Assembly: GCF_000368965.1 (NCBI RefSeq)
Contig: NZ_KB849778.1
Coordinates: 1 to 64,000, forward strand
Direction: 5' to 3'
DNA length: 64,000 nt
From: Acinetobacter calcoaceticus DSM 30006 = CIP 81.8
GTDB lineage: Bacteria > Pseudomonadota > Gammaproteobacteria > Pseudomonadales > Moraxellaceae
The position numbers and the translations under genes are program-made. Below are positions 26,993 through 35,629 of this stretch, piece after piece; within the stretch, counting starts at the first letter, position 1, and every line of letters begins with the position of its first letter. The notes beneath the pieces are model-generated. The model saw only the letters and a list, made by a program, of their open reading frames with translations. It had not been told where the DNA came from and ran no database searches.

Positions 26993-29047
26993 ATGTGGCT
27001 AACAGCAATGACTTTCCAACAAGCGACCTTACCAACTCCGCGTTTTGATCAAATTGAATTAGAAAATTTAAAAGAAGACATCCAACAAGCGATTCAAGCA
27101 GGTCAAGAATTTTTAAATACGCTTACAGTTGTACCTAGCGATACCGCTCAACAACTTGCCGTACTTGAACAAGTCGATACACTTGAAAACAACCTCAGTG
27201 AATCATGGGGTGTTTTATCACATTTAAATGCTGTGATGAACAATGCTGAAACCAGAGAAGTCTATCAATCGTTATTACCAGCGTTGAGTGAATACTATAC
27301 TCAGCTTGGTCAACACACGGCGCTCTATCAAACGTATCAACATATCCATGATGGTCAGGGCTATACGTCTCTTAGTCCAGCCCAGCAAAGTGCTATTCGC
27401 CTTGCCTTACGTGATTTTAAACTTTCAGGTGTGGCTTTAGAGGGCGAAGAGAAAAAACGTTATGCAGAGATTTCTGCACGTTTGTCACAAATTTCTTCTG
27501 ATTTTTCTAACCATGTACTTGATGCGACACAAGCTTACTTTAAACCACTTACAGAAGCTGAGCTAAAAGGCCTTCCAGAAAGTAATATTGAGCTATTAAA
27601 ACAGTACGGTAAACAACGTGAACTCGACCAAGCTGTTGCAACTCTGGACTTCCCCGCTTATTTTGCAATCATGACCTATGCAGATGACCGTTCATTGCGT
27701 AAAGAGCTTTACAGAGCCTATGTGACTCGTGCTTCTGATCAGTCTGAGCAAGCTGAGTTTGATAACAGCAAAATTATGGAAGAAATTTTGAGTCTTCGTC
27801 AAGAAATGGCGAAGCTACTCGGTTTCAATAACTATGCTGAATATTCTCTTGCAAGCAAGATGGCGCCAGATGTAAAAACAGTACATCAGTTTTTGGTTGA
27901 TCTAGCCGAACATGCACGTGCCCCTGCTCTCCAAGAAGTTTCTGAACTTCGAGATATTGCTAAACGAGATGGGGTCGATGAACTTCAACCTTGGGATACC
28001 ACTTATTATTCTGAAAAGCTTAAACAGCAACAGTTCAACTTATCTCAAGAAGCGTTAAAACCTTACTTCCCTGCACCTAAAGTCATTCAAGGATTATTCC
28101 AGATCGTGCAGCGCTTATATGGTATTAACATCATTGAGCGACAAGCACCTGTCTGGCACTCAGATGCACGTTATTTCGAGTTAGAAGACCAAGGCCAAGT
28201 AATTGGTGGATTCTTCTTTGACATCTATGCACGTACAGGCAAACGTGGTGGTGCATGGATGAACGGTTTCCGCTCACGCATGCAGACTCTTCACGGTCTA
28301 CAAAAACCAATTTGCTACATGGTATGTAACTTTACACCTCCAGTAGGTGATCAGCCTGCTTTACTAACTCATGATGAAGTCATCACCTTATTCCATGAGT
28401 TTGGACATGGTTTACATCACATGCTGACCGAAGTAGATAACATTTCGGTTGCAGGTACTCATGGTGTTGCTTGGGATGCGGTAGAACTTCCAAGTCAGTT
28501 CATGGAATTCTGGTCTTGGGATAAAGAAAGTCTAGATGTATTAAGTGAGCACATTGAGAGTAAACAGACCTTACCGCAAGAATTACTCGATGCTTTATTA
28601 AATGCTCGTTTCTTCCAGTCTGGTATGCAAACTTTACGTCAGCTTGAATTTGCATTGTTTGACTTGACCATCCATACAAAAACATCTGCACTGAACAGTG
28701 AGCAAATTCAGCAGACTTTAAATGAAATACGTAGCCAATATGCTGTCGTTCCTACGGTCGGATACAACCGTTTCCAACATAGTTTTAGTCATATTTTTGC
28801 AGGAGGCTATGCAGCAGGTTATTACTCTTACAAATGGGCAGAAGTGTTAGCTAGCGATGCATTTGACCGTTTTGAACATGAAGGTATTTTCAATACTCAA
28901 ACAGGTAAAGAATTCCGTCAGGCGATTTTAGCTGTAGGCGGAAAAGACACTGCGCTTGAAGCATTTGTTAATTTCCGTGGCCGTGAACCTAAAATTGATG
29001 CATTGTTACGTCATCAAGGTTGGACGAATGACAGCAAAACCGCTTAA
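26993..29047 (+). CDS. prlC: Oligopeptidase A (M3 metallopeptidase)
   Basis: Cytosolic zinc peptidase that cleaves short peptides, including cleaved signal peptides. The HExxH zinc motif is H468-E469-FGH (LFHEFGHGLHHM), with the third ligand Glu in the downstream VELPSQFMEFW segment. The M3 C-terminal motif FSHIFAGGYAAGYYSYKW is present. The 684 residues are the family norm. ATG 26993 and ATG 27008 are both possible starts. The YheV-like gene follows 40 bases later. Confidence 0.94.
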   Translation: MWLTAMTFQQATLPTPRFDQIELENLKEDIQQAIQAGQEFLNTLTVVPSDTAQQLAVLEQVDTLENNLSESWGVLSHLNAVMNNAETREVYQSLLPALSEYYTQLGQHTALYQTYQHIHDGQGYTSLSPAQQSAIRLALRDFKLSGVALEGEEKKRYAEISARLSQISSDFSNHVLDATQAYFKPLTEAELKGLPESNIELLKQYGKQRELDQAVATLDFPAYFAIMTYADDRSLRKELYRAYVTRASDQSEQAEFDNSKIMEEILSLRQEMAKLLGFNNYAEYSLASKMAPDVKTVHQFLVDLAEHARAPALQEVSELRDIAKRDGVDELQPWDTTYYSEKLKQQQFNLSQEALKPYFPAPKVIQGLFQIVQRLYGINIIERQAPVWHSDARYFELEDQGQVIGGFFFDIYARTGKRGGAWMNGFRSRMQTLHGLQKPICYMVCNFTPPVGDQPALLTHDEVITLFHEFGHGLHHMLTEVDNISVAGTHGVAWDAVELPSQFMEFWSWDKESLDVLSEHIESKQTLPQELLDALLNARFFQSGMQTLRQLEFALFDLTIHTKTSALNSEQIQQTLNEIRSQYAVVPTVGYNRFQHSFSHIFAGGYAAGYYSYKWAEVLASDAFDRFEHEGIFNTQTGKEFRQAILAVGGKDTALEAFVNFRGREPKIDALLRHQGWTNDSKTA

Positions 29048-29087
29048 ACTATGGGCCTAAATTGATCGTGTGGTTAGGGTGATAAAG

Positions 29088-29297
29088 ATGAAAAAACGTT
29101 TCATTGCTGGGGCTAAATGTCCAAAATGTGAAGCAACAGATCGGATTGTCATGCTAACCACCGCTGAAGACGAATGGATTGAATGTATCGAATGCGGTTA
29201 TAGCGAAAATCGTCCGACTCATATTGATGAGCCTGAAGCACCTGCTGTACCTGATGAAGTTGGAGTAATACAGTTCAAGCCTCGTCGTCCTGACTAA
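29088..29297 (+). CDS. YheV-like small metal-binding protein (DUF2387)
   Basis: A 69-residue zinc-ribbon protein. It has CPKC near residue 13 and IECIECGY near 36, giving two CxxC knuckles, and a charged tail. This matches the YheV/DUF2387 family, of unknown function. ATG 29088 has AGGGT seven bases upstream, so I prefer it to the GTG at 29070. It is probably co-transcribed with prlC and the next small gene. Confidence 0.82.
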   Translation: MKKRFIAGAKCPKCEATDRIVMLTTAEDEWIECIECGYSENRPTHIDEPEAPAVPDEVGVIQFKPRRPD

Positions 29298-29308
29298 AGG
29301 TCTTAGAG

Positions 29309-29734
29309 ATGCCACTACAAAGAAAACAAAACTCAAAACTATTGTGGGTTTTAATTGGGGGCTTAAGCATTCTCGTAGTGCTTTTTTTCGCTGCACAATG
29401 GTTTTTCAAAAAAACCGAGTCATCCACACCAATGGTTGATCCTCATCCTGTTTCAACACCTGCACCTACTAAAACCACTGATCCATCATCAGGTTCTGAA
29501 CCAATAGCAGAGGCTGCAAGTTCACAACAACTGATGAATGAAGATGTGCTTAAACAGCCTGTACCTGCTCAAGAATCTTTAGCTAAAGAAGAAGTGTCTA
29601 AACTCGATGACATCCATCGTCAGTTGCAAGATCAAGAAAGTTCATTAAAAGCCCAGCATGCAGATGCAGATCAATTAACAAAACTCAAAGAAGAACAAGT
29701 TAAATTGCTTGAAGCTCAGCTCAAACAGCAATAG
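29309..29734 (+). CDS. Membrane-anchored hypothetical protein
   Basis: A 141-residue protein with one N-terminal transmembrane helix (LLWVLIGGLSILVVLFFAA, about 11-29), a Pro/Ser/Thr-rich linker and a C-terminal Gln/Lys/Glu coiled coil (about 95-140). I recognise no family. The layout suggests a periplasmic or cytoplasmic tether. It starts 11 bases after the YheV-like gene and is followed by a strong terminator, so it ends a prlC-yheV-like operon. Confidence 0.7.
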   Translation: MPLQRKQNSKLLWVLIGGLSILVVLFFAAQWFFKKTESSTPMVDPHPVSTPAPTKTTDPSSGSEPIAEAASSQQLMNEDVLKQPVPAQESLAKEEVSKLDDIHRQLQDQESSLKAQHADADQLTKLKEEQVKLLEAQLKQQ

Positions 29735-29751
29735 TTTTTCAATGGGAACTT

Positions 29752-29786
29752 AAAAAGCTAAAGTTATTCATCTTTAGCTTTTTTAT
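29752..29786 (+). terminator. Terminator of the prlC operon
   Basis: Stem AAAAAGCTAAAG (29752-29763) / CTTTAGCTTTTT (29772-29783), then further T's. Confidence 0.83.
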
Positions 29787-29841
29787 TCTAATTAAAATAA
29801 TTCCAGTCATCTTTTTCCTAAATTTACTAAAGTCTCTTACT

Positions 29842-29872
29842 AAAAAAGCCCTTCATTTAGGAGGGCTTTTTT
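29842..29872 (-). terminator. Terminator of the TRAP permease gene
   Basis: Core stem GCCCT (29848-29852) / AGGGC (29862-29866) with flanking A and T runs pairing. It is bidirectional in form and sits 24 bases beyond the permease stop on the minus strand. Confidence 0.7.
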
Positions 29873-29896
29873 GTATAACAGATATTTTAATTTAAG

Positions 29897-32092
29897 TTAT
29901 TTATACCAATCGAATAACTTGAACACATACGGTACATAAGTAACCAATACCAATGATGAGAACAAGACAATAATTGGTAGTAACCAGCGCTCATAACGGT
30001 AGTAGAAGCTTGTATATTTCTCTTTCGCTTCAGCATCCGCCGCATTAACTTCATCATCTCCGACGGACAACCGCGTGAGTAGATGGTTCAAGGCTACTGG
30101 TGGCGTTACATAACCAAACTCGAATGCAACTAATACAATCATCCAGAAGTGAATTGGATGAATACCATTTTCGTATGCCACAGGCGCAATGGTTGCAGCA
30201 ACTAAAATTACAGCACCAAATGGATCTGTACACATACCAATAATGGCAAGCAATAGTGCAATACATGCCAGTGATATATAAATACTGCCTAAATGAGTCG
30301 GTAACAATTCAACCACTTCAGAGCGTTCAATTAAACCACCTACACTTGCAGACAATGCCATCAAGATAATTAGTGCACCAATATGGCCGACTGTTTCTGA
30401 GGTTGCAAAACGAAGTGCTCCACCAAAACCAAGACGGAATTGAGAACTATGCGGATCATGTGACTGCAAGAATGGTGATTTTTGTTCATGTTCACGAACA
30501 ATTGCTTCATGAATATTGATTGCAGGAGCTTCTTTTGTAGACACCAATTTGTCATACAAGATCATTGCGATCAGGACTAATGGCAAAATTACTGGTGCAG
30601 TAAATTCATTCATTCCTGTGTCTAGCGCATATTTATAGATTGCAAGAACAACAACAGTAATCAGAATGTATGGGATCACGGGTACAAAGGCACGTAACAT
30701 ACCCGGAATCGCTACTTTTGGTGAATTCACGCGGAATTTTTCTTCAGCCAAGAGTAATGAGACACCCAAGAAAATAAATGCTGTTAGCCAAAATACATAA
30801 ATACCATGACCAAACAATTCATCGGACGTTACATGACGGCTATCAAGCATGGCAATTAAAACGACCAATAGACATGGACGTACAACGACCCCTAAAGAAC
30901 CTGACATTGCAGACACAGCCAAAGCATATTGACGGCGAGCACCCGCATTCCAGACTTCTTTATAAATAATTGCACCTGCCGCAATAACGAAAATACCTGA
31001 TGCACCTGTATAAGCCGTTGGTACCGCAGCAGCAATTAGAATTAACCATGTTAGGGTTTCTGGTGCCAAATTCCATGGACGAAGCACATTAAGGAATAAA
31101 TCCATAACACGTGTTTGAGTTAGGAGCATACCTGCCCAAATAAACAAGGCAAGGTTTAGGAAAATACCTGAAAACTCAACCAATAAACCAAGGTAAATCC
31201 CTTGCCCCATTGGATAATCCATAAAGAATGTAAATACGATACCCGTAATCAAAGCCATGTAAGCATATAAAGGCACACTTAATAAGGCTAAACCAATATT
31301 ACCGCCTTCACGCTTTGCTGGTGGTGAAACAAATAGTTGATAAAGACTAATTAAAGTCAGAACAACAAATAGAATCATCCATATCCAGTAAATAGTTACT
31401 GTTTCATAGGTAGGTGTCACACCAGAATTGATGACTGAACGATACTGACTGATTACAGAGGTACTGAGTAAGGCATTACCAATCACCATAAAGATGGAAT
31501 AGACTTTGTAATCTATTTTTGTTGCCGGATTACGTAAGCCAATATGGTGAAATTTTAACGATGCCGTAATCGCAGAGATCAGAACCATAAAGATGAGTAA
31601 AATGGCACGATTCTCTGTACCAAATTTAAAAATACCAAAGAAACCTGTTTCGACAGCACGGTAAGTACGCACCCCTGGGTTAGCTTCGATATATTTAATT
31701 GTCTTGTCATATGTCTGATATTTCTCGTCACATTGTTGCTGCGCAGCGAGTAGTGATGCACGGACATCACTTTCCGATGCTGCACCAAAGAAACTCGAGA
31801 AATCATCAGATGCATTCGCTTTCATTTGTTCTTTTACTTGAGCATCGATATTTGGATGTCGATCACAAGTCGGCTTTTCAGGTTCAGCACGCAAAAATGA
31901 ATATTGCATGCCTATAGCAGGGTCACCATAAAGACGCTCCCCGATACGTAATAATTGTCCGTGGATCATCTCCCCAGTACCAATTATTAAAGTCATTAAT
32001 AGCAGAGTGAGGATGACGAATGTTGAGATCCATTCGTTCCAGATATAACCCAGCAGACCTAATCCAGATCTTTTTTCTTGATATTCTTGCAT
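29897..32092 (-). CDS. TRAP transporter permease, fused small and large subunits
   Basis: A 731-residue inner-membrane protein. The N-terminal part has DctQ-like membrane helices interrupted by a periplasmic, Cys-containing loop (about residues 60-150). The C-terminal 450 residues have the many helices of the DctM large subunit (LIAAAVPTAYTGASGIFVIAAGAIIYKEVW, LIILMALSASVGGL, ending FGYVTPPVALNHL). TRAP permeases take up organic acids using a sodium gradient and a periplasmic binding protein. No DctP binding protein is encoded nearby, although a TatT-like lipoprotein gene lies upstream on the same strand. Confidence 0.85.
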   Translation of the reverse strand: MQEYQEKRSGLGLLGYIWNEWISTFVILTLLLMTLIIGTGEMIHGQLLRIGERLYGDPAIGMQYSFLRAEPEKPTCDRHPNIDAQVKEQMKANASDDFSSFFGAASESDVRASLLAAQQQCDEKYQTYDKTIKYIEANPGVRTYRAVETGFFGIFKFGTENRAILLIFMVLISAITASLKFHHIGLRNPATKIDYKVYSIFMVIGNALLSTSVISQYRSVINSGVTPTYETVTIYWIWMILFVVLTLISLYQLFVSPPAKREGGNIGLALLSVPLYAYMALITGIVFTFFMDYPMGQGIYLGLLVEFSGIFLNLALFIWAGMLLTQTRVMDLFLNVLRPWNLAPETLTWLILIAAAVPTAYTGASGIFVIAAGAIIYKEVWNAGARRQYALAVSAMSGSLGVVVRPCLLVVLIAMLDSRHVTSDELFGHGIYVFWLTAFIFLGVSLLLAEEKFRVNSPKVAIPGMLRAFVPVIPYILITVVVLAIYKYALDTGMNEFTAPVILPLVLIAMILYDKLVSTKEAPAINIHEAIVREHEQKSPFLQSHDPHSSQFRLGFGGALRFATSETVGHIGALIILMALSASVGGLIERSEVVELLPTHLGSIYISLACIALLLAIIGMCTDPFGAVILVAATIAPVAYENGIHPIHFWMIVLVAFEFGYVTPPVALNHLLTRLSVGDDEVNAADAEAKEKYTSFYYRYERWLLPIIVLFSSLVLVTYVPYVFKLFDWYK

Positions 32093-32270
32093 AAATATTC
32101 CAATTTTGTTCTCTCAAGTCCCTAAAAAATAAAGACTTGAGTCATGCAATTTTCTTGGTCAGGGGTTAAATCCATACCCCTTCTACCAATCCCTTTATTC
32201 AACGATCAAATTTGCATCAAACTTTATTAATAAAGAATGACTAAAATCACTTTTTTAACAGTTCGTATTG

Positions 32271-32846
32271 TCAATATTTCTTTTTTAATCTCTGTACCAG
32301 CCAATAGCATCCCCCAAAGATTGCGCCACCAATCGCACCATAGAGATGAGCTTCAGTTAAAACAGGGCTTCCTATTAACTGAGCCGTTCCTGTTTGCCCA
32401 AAAGTATTTTCCCATATCAGTTTTGCAATAATTAATCCTAAAACCAGAAAAGCAAAATTCCGTTCTTTACGATATTGCAAGTAAACTAAAGCAACTGCTG
32501 TATAGAGCCCATGTAACACACCAGACAGCCCTGCATACGCTTCGATATAAGGTAAATAGAAATAGAACACCAGACTAATGAACGGTGGCAAAAGCAGAAG
32601 CAGACTTAAAAGATGCCATGCTTTTGTATGAGGAAAGATAAAAGGCAAACAGGCAAATGCCATCATATTTAAAAGGAAATGAATCCACCCAACGTGTACC
32701 CAGTGCGCTGTCCACAAACGCCAGAATTCGCCAAGTAGGCTTTCACGCCAATAAATAAATGTATCAGGAAACACCTGTAGACAGGCAGACACAGAAATGC
32801 ACACTGCGACCAAAAGCACTTTATGATTCAGTACATGATCCTTCAT
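32271..32846 (-). CDS. Rhombosortase-like rhomboid protease
   Basis: A 191-residue intramembrane serine protease with about six helices. The nucleophile is Ser108 in AGLSGVLHG and the base is His167 in EAHLYGAIGG. The conserved FWRLWTAHWVHVGWIHFLLN motif opens the fold. The short size and GLSGVLHG are typical of rhombosortases, which process proteins with a GlyGly-CTERM tail on their way through type II secretion. I see no such substrate in this window. ATG 32846 has AGGAG six bases upstream, so the 51 extra residues open at the 5' side, which would overlap the TatT gene, are not used. Whether its neighbours matter to it is unknown. Confidence 0.78.
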   Translation of the reverse strand: MKDHVLNHKVLLVAVCISVSACLQVFPDTFIYWRESLLGEFWRLWTAHWVHVGWIHFLLNMMAFACLPFIFPHTKAWHLLSLLLLLPPFISLVFYFYLPYIEAYAGLSGVLHGLYTAVALVYLQYRKERNFAFLVLGLIIAKLIWENTFGQTGTAQLIGSPVLTEAHLYGAIGGAIFGGCYWLVQRLKKKY

Positions 32847-32928
32847 GGCACACTCCTTGAAATTAAACTTCTTGCTACCATTGTAAAACTTAACAACAGT
32901 CTCGCAAGAAGTTAACCTTTCAAATATT

Positions 32929-34017
32929 TTACTGCGCTGCTGGTGGAGCAGATGAGTCTGCAGGAGCTTCAGATGCGGCCCCTCCATCAAACAATTCATC
33001 TAACTCTGCTGCACCTTCATTCTTATCATCCCAGAAATGTGACATACCATCATCTCCGGTACGCACACCTGTATGCTCTGTCCAGTAACGGTCAGAAATA
33101 CCGCGTACTATCAAACCAGCCATACTATCGATTAACTTAAAGTTCGGATTGACAGGCTTATCATCAGCTTGAGATGCGGCATATGATCTTAATGCATCAC
33201 GAATTTTTGCATCATCACCACTTGCTTGGGCAGCTACCGCATACAAAGCATGGGACAGGCGAACACCCTTTTGTTCACCAATTTGAACTGACTGTTTTAA
33301 AGTTTGATATGGGTCAGGTTTCCCCTCATCAGCCCCAGGCAGTAAGGTCCAAATAACAGCACGTGTTGCGTTAGGTGCGCCCCAGAATTTTTCATTATCT
33401 AGACAAACCATGCCGCGCTCTACAATAGCTGCAATATCTTTTGGAACATTGACTGCACCACCAGAGTTAATATCATTGGTTACAGCCTGAAGGCCACTAA
33501 TCATTCCAAGTAAATATACAGTTTGATCAGTATCACTACGCATCGTTGGACAAGAATCACCTAAATGATATTTATATTTAGACTCCCAACGGTCAGCGAA
33601 CAACTTATAGCCCGTATATTGACGCTCAGCAGCAATGGCTGCCCAACGTTTCTGAGCAATACGAGCATCTTGAGCTTCGGTTACTTGACCTGCTTTTGAT
33701 GCACGTAAATAACGTAATTCCTGTTCTAACGCTTGGTTTTCCGCACATACACCTGATGCGGCATACATTAATACAGCAACACGAGTTGGATCTGCACCCA
33801 TACCTTTGGTAGACATAATTGCGGGTGTTAATGCACTACCCGTATTACAAACCATTTCAGCATCTTGCATTGCTAAAATAGGTGGAACGACGTGCTTTTC
33901 CGTAAAACCTAAAGCAACATTTGCTCCGGTTTTCACGACGTATGAACAACCTGATAAAACTGAAGCTGCAAGCAAACTTACTGCCAAACCTTGGCTTATT
34001 TTTTGGACTTTAGACAT
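32929..34017 (-). CDS. TatT-type TRAP-associated lipoprotein
   Basis: A 362-residue lipoprotein with an N-terminal signal and lipobox LSGC (Cys24). The rest is alpha-helical, TPR-like (for example YKLFADRWESKYKYH and LYAVAAQASGDDAKIRDALRSYA), ending in a Pro/Ala-rich tail. It matches the TRAP transporter T-component (TatT) family, a trimeric periplasmic helical receptor known from Treponema. A fused TRAP permease follows two genes downstream on the same strand, with a rhomboid protease between. The TatT would sit on the periplasmic face of a membrane and may feed ligand to the permease, but this is inference. Confidence 0.78.
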   Translation of the reverse strand: MSKVQKISQGLAVSLLAASVLSGCSYVVKTGANVALGFTEKHVVPPILAMQDAEMVCNTGSALTPAIMSTKGMGADPTRVAVLMYAASGVCAENQALEQELRYLRASKAGQVTEAQDARIAQKRWAAIAAERQYTGYKLFADRWESKYKYHLGDSCPTMRSDTDQTVYLLGMISGLQAVTNDINSGGAVNVPKDIAAIVERGMVCLDNEKFWGAPNATRAVIWTLLPGADEGKPDPYQTLKQSVQIGEQKGVRLSHALYAVAAQASGDDAKIRDALRSYAASQADDKPVNPNFKLIDSMAGLIVRGISDRYWTEHTGVRTGDDGMSHFWDDKNEGAAELDELFDGGAASEAPADSSAPPAAQ

Positions 34018-34177
34018 CTTCCTGTCCTCTATGTAATTTGTTTTTTCCTTTTCAGATGTACATTAGCAGATGCATATCTTGAATAAAAGAGTAATTACTC
34101 TAATTGTAGCGCTTATACTTTGACATACTTCACAGTAGATAAAATTGACAGTTTTTTCAGAAAACAGAAATTTTAGG

Positions 34178-34218
34178 CAAAAAAAAGTAGCATTGCGACG
34201 GTTCAGCACATGCTACTT
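34178..34218 (-). terminator. Terminator of the micro-membrane-protein pair
   Basis: Nine-base stem AAGTAGCAT (34185-34193) / ATGCTACTT (34210-34218). The A-run on the left reads as T's on the minus strand, just past the second small gene. Confidence 0.75.
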
Positions 34219-34249
34219 ATTAACTGAGATAAGCTTTTAACGGCTTATA

Positions 34250-34351
34250 TTATTTTTGTTCTATATAATCCTTAAGTAAAGTTCCTGCTCTTCCTACTAC
34301 CACAGCCATAAGCACTGCAATTAACAGAAACATCCACATTGAAATCTCCAT
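34250..34351 (-). CDS. 33-residue membrane micro-protein B
   Basis: An ATG at 34351 with a perfect AGGAGG ribosome site (34358-34363) six bases upstream opens a 33-residue frame. It encodes one hydrophobic helix followed by GRAGTLLKDY. It is a clear paralog of the 51-residue protein encoded just upstream: both start with Met-Glu, have Trp at residue 6, and share FLxIA, AVV and GRAGTLL. Such small single-helix proteins often modulate larger membrane complexes. Function unknown; I know of no described homologue. Confidence 0.72.
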   Translation of the reverse strand: MEISMWMFLLIAVLMAVVVGRAGTLLKDYIEQK

Positions 34352-34422
34352 GAGAGACCTCCTTACTACAATCGCACCCAGTTATAAACTGGACACTTGA
34401 TGAAATTAATCGACTAACCAAT

Positions 34423-34578
34423 TTAATAATTGACTGATCGACGACCTTGCATCCTCTGTCTCTTAACTTTGTTAAAATTAACTTTGTTAAGATGTTCCCT
34501 GAGTAAAGTTCCTGCTCTTCCGATCACCACTGCCAAAATGATGGCAATGACCAAGAACGACCATGTTGGCATCTCCAT
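34423..34578 (-). CDS. 51-residue membrane micro-protein A
   Basis: An ATG at 34578 with GGAGGT (34585-34590) six bases upstream opens a 51-residue frame. The first 20 residues form one membrane helix (WSFLVIAIILAVVIG), followed by GRAGTLLREHL and a very basic tail rich in Lys and Arg (NKVNFNKVKRQRMQGRRS). It is paralogous to the 33-residue protein 71 bases downstream, and the ribosome sites are equally strong. The palindromic sites upstream suggest a regulated promoter. Function unknown. Confidence 0.72.
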   Translation of the reverse strand: MEMPTWSFLVIAIILAVVIGRAGTLLREHLNKVNFNKVKRQRMQGRRSVNY

Positions 34579-34630
34579 TTTGAGACCTCCGACACACTTT
34601 ACGTTGGTGTTTGTACTTTAACCGATCAAC

Positions 34631-34662
34631 TAGATACCCATAGGTAAAATTGTCAGACAATT
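34631..34662 (-). promoter_or_regulatory. Promoter with palindromic operator for micro-proteins A and B
   Basis: On the minus strand there is a -35-like TTGTCT (34655-34660), an 18-base spacer and a -10-like TATCTA (34631-34636). The -35 lies inside a perfect 7-1-7 palindrome AATTGTC-A-GACAATT (34648-34662). A repressor dimer bound there would block polymerase. Confidence 0.45.
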
Positions 34663-34773
34663 GTATTTCCTTAGCTTTTTTCTAATTTTTAATTAGACAA
34701 TCCTAAACTCAAGCAAAAAAATAAAGATTAAATTATTGTTTTTTATAATTTTTAAATAAATATACAAATGTAG

Positions 34774-34788
34774 AATTGTCTAACAATT
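34774..34788. promoter_or_regulatory. Second AATTGT palindrome, overlapping the ygfX stop
   Basis: AATTGT-CTA-ACAATT, 6-3-6, closely related to the palindrome at 34648. A half-site (TTAGACAAT) lies between at about 34692. The spacing of about 126 bases suggests cooperative or looping regulation, but this is inference. Confidence 0.45.
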
Positions 34789-35176
34789 AATGAAGTTTCT
34801 GTAAGACTTTCAATTTTTTCCAATGCTGCAAAGGAAGTTGATCAAACCAAATTATGGCTACTTTCATGGGTGCCTCCTCAAAATGAATAATCATAAACAA
34901 TTGATAATCAATTATTTTAGAAATTTCCACACGAGAAATTATCTTTTGCGAGGAGTATGCAATTGACCACGATTTTTGGTCTAAATATGCAATTTGAGAA
35001 ATTTGTGATTGTCTTAAAAAAAATAGAAAACTAATAAATAAAAGGATGAAAGCAATCAACCACCAAATGGGTGATAACAATTGATAAAGTAGGATGGCTA
35101 AACTCAAGCCAATAAAAAGCTGAAATATTATCGAGAAACGACTATATTTCAGCTCAAAATTCAATTCTTTTATCAA
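34787..35176 (-). CDS. ygfX: YgfX-like membrane protein (CptA family)
   Basis: A 129-residue protein with two closely spaced transmembrane helices in its first half (about 15-55: FQLFIGLSLAILLY, WWLIAFILLFISFLFFL) and a cytosolic beta-rich tail. Position and layout match YgfX, encoded directly after sdhE in many gammaproteobacteria. It was described as a toxin-like cell-division/cytoskeleton factor in E. coli, but its general role is uncertain. It begins six bases after the sdhE stop. Confidence 0.75.
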   Translation of the reverse strand: MIKELNFELKYSRFSIIFQLFIGLSLAILLYQLLSPIWWLIAFILLFISFLFFLRQSQISQIAYLDQKSWSIAYSSQKIISRVEISKIIDYQLFMIIHFEEAPMKVAIIWFDQLPLQHWKKLKVLQKLH

Positions 35177-35182
35177 AACAGT

Positions 35183-35440
35183 TTAGCCATGTACGTACTG
35201 TTTTAATTTATGAATAAATTCACGTAACTCTGTGCGTGGAGGTTCAGAAACTTCCATGAACCAATCTAGTAAATCAGGATCTTCTTGTTCAACTAACTCT
35301 GCAAATAAGGCCTTCTCTGCCGAATCCGCTTTTAGATAATAGTTTTTTACATAAGGGTCAAAATAGACGTCAATTTCTTTTAAGCCGCGGCGTGCTCGAT
35401 AAATTACTTTACGTTCTTCCAAGGTCATTTCGTCAGACAT
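35183..35440 (-). CDS. sdhE: FAD assembly factor SdhE
   Basis: An 85-residue helical chaperone that promotes covalent FAD attachment to the succinate dehydrogenase flavoprotein SdhA. The conserved RGxxE motif (R18-G19-L-K-E22) is present, with DVYFDPY and LLDWFME following. It is paired with ygfX as in E. coli ygfY-ygfX. The sdh operon itself is not in the window. Confidence 0.88.
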   Translation of the reverse strand: MSDEMTLEERKVIYRARRGLKEIDVYFDPYVKNYYLKADSAEKALFAELVEQEDPDLLDWFMEVSEPPRTELREFIHKLKQYVHG

Positions 35441-35629
35441 TTATTTCCCCATCTGCGTTGATAGTGCGCTTAGTTTACCTGATCACATTCCAAAGATCGC
35501 TAAAAATATCAAATTGACCAAATTTATCATCTTGTACTCATAATTGAGCATTCATCACATTGTTACATAAGCAAGGCTTCCGTATGTTTAAGTTCATAAC
35601 ATCACACCTGAACCAAGGAAGAAATACAA

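Noticed and set aside
32847..32999. 51-residue extension of the rhomboid protease
   Set aside because: It overlaps the TatT gene, has no conserved residues, and the inner ATG has an ideal AGGAG site.
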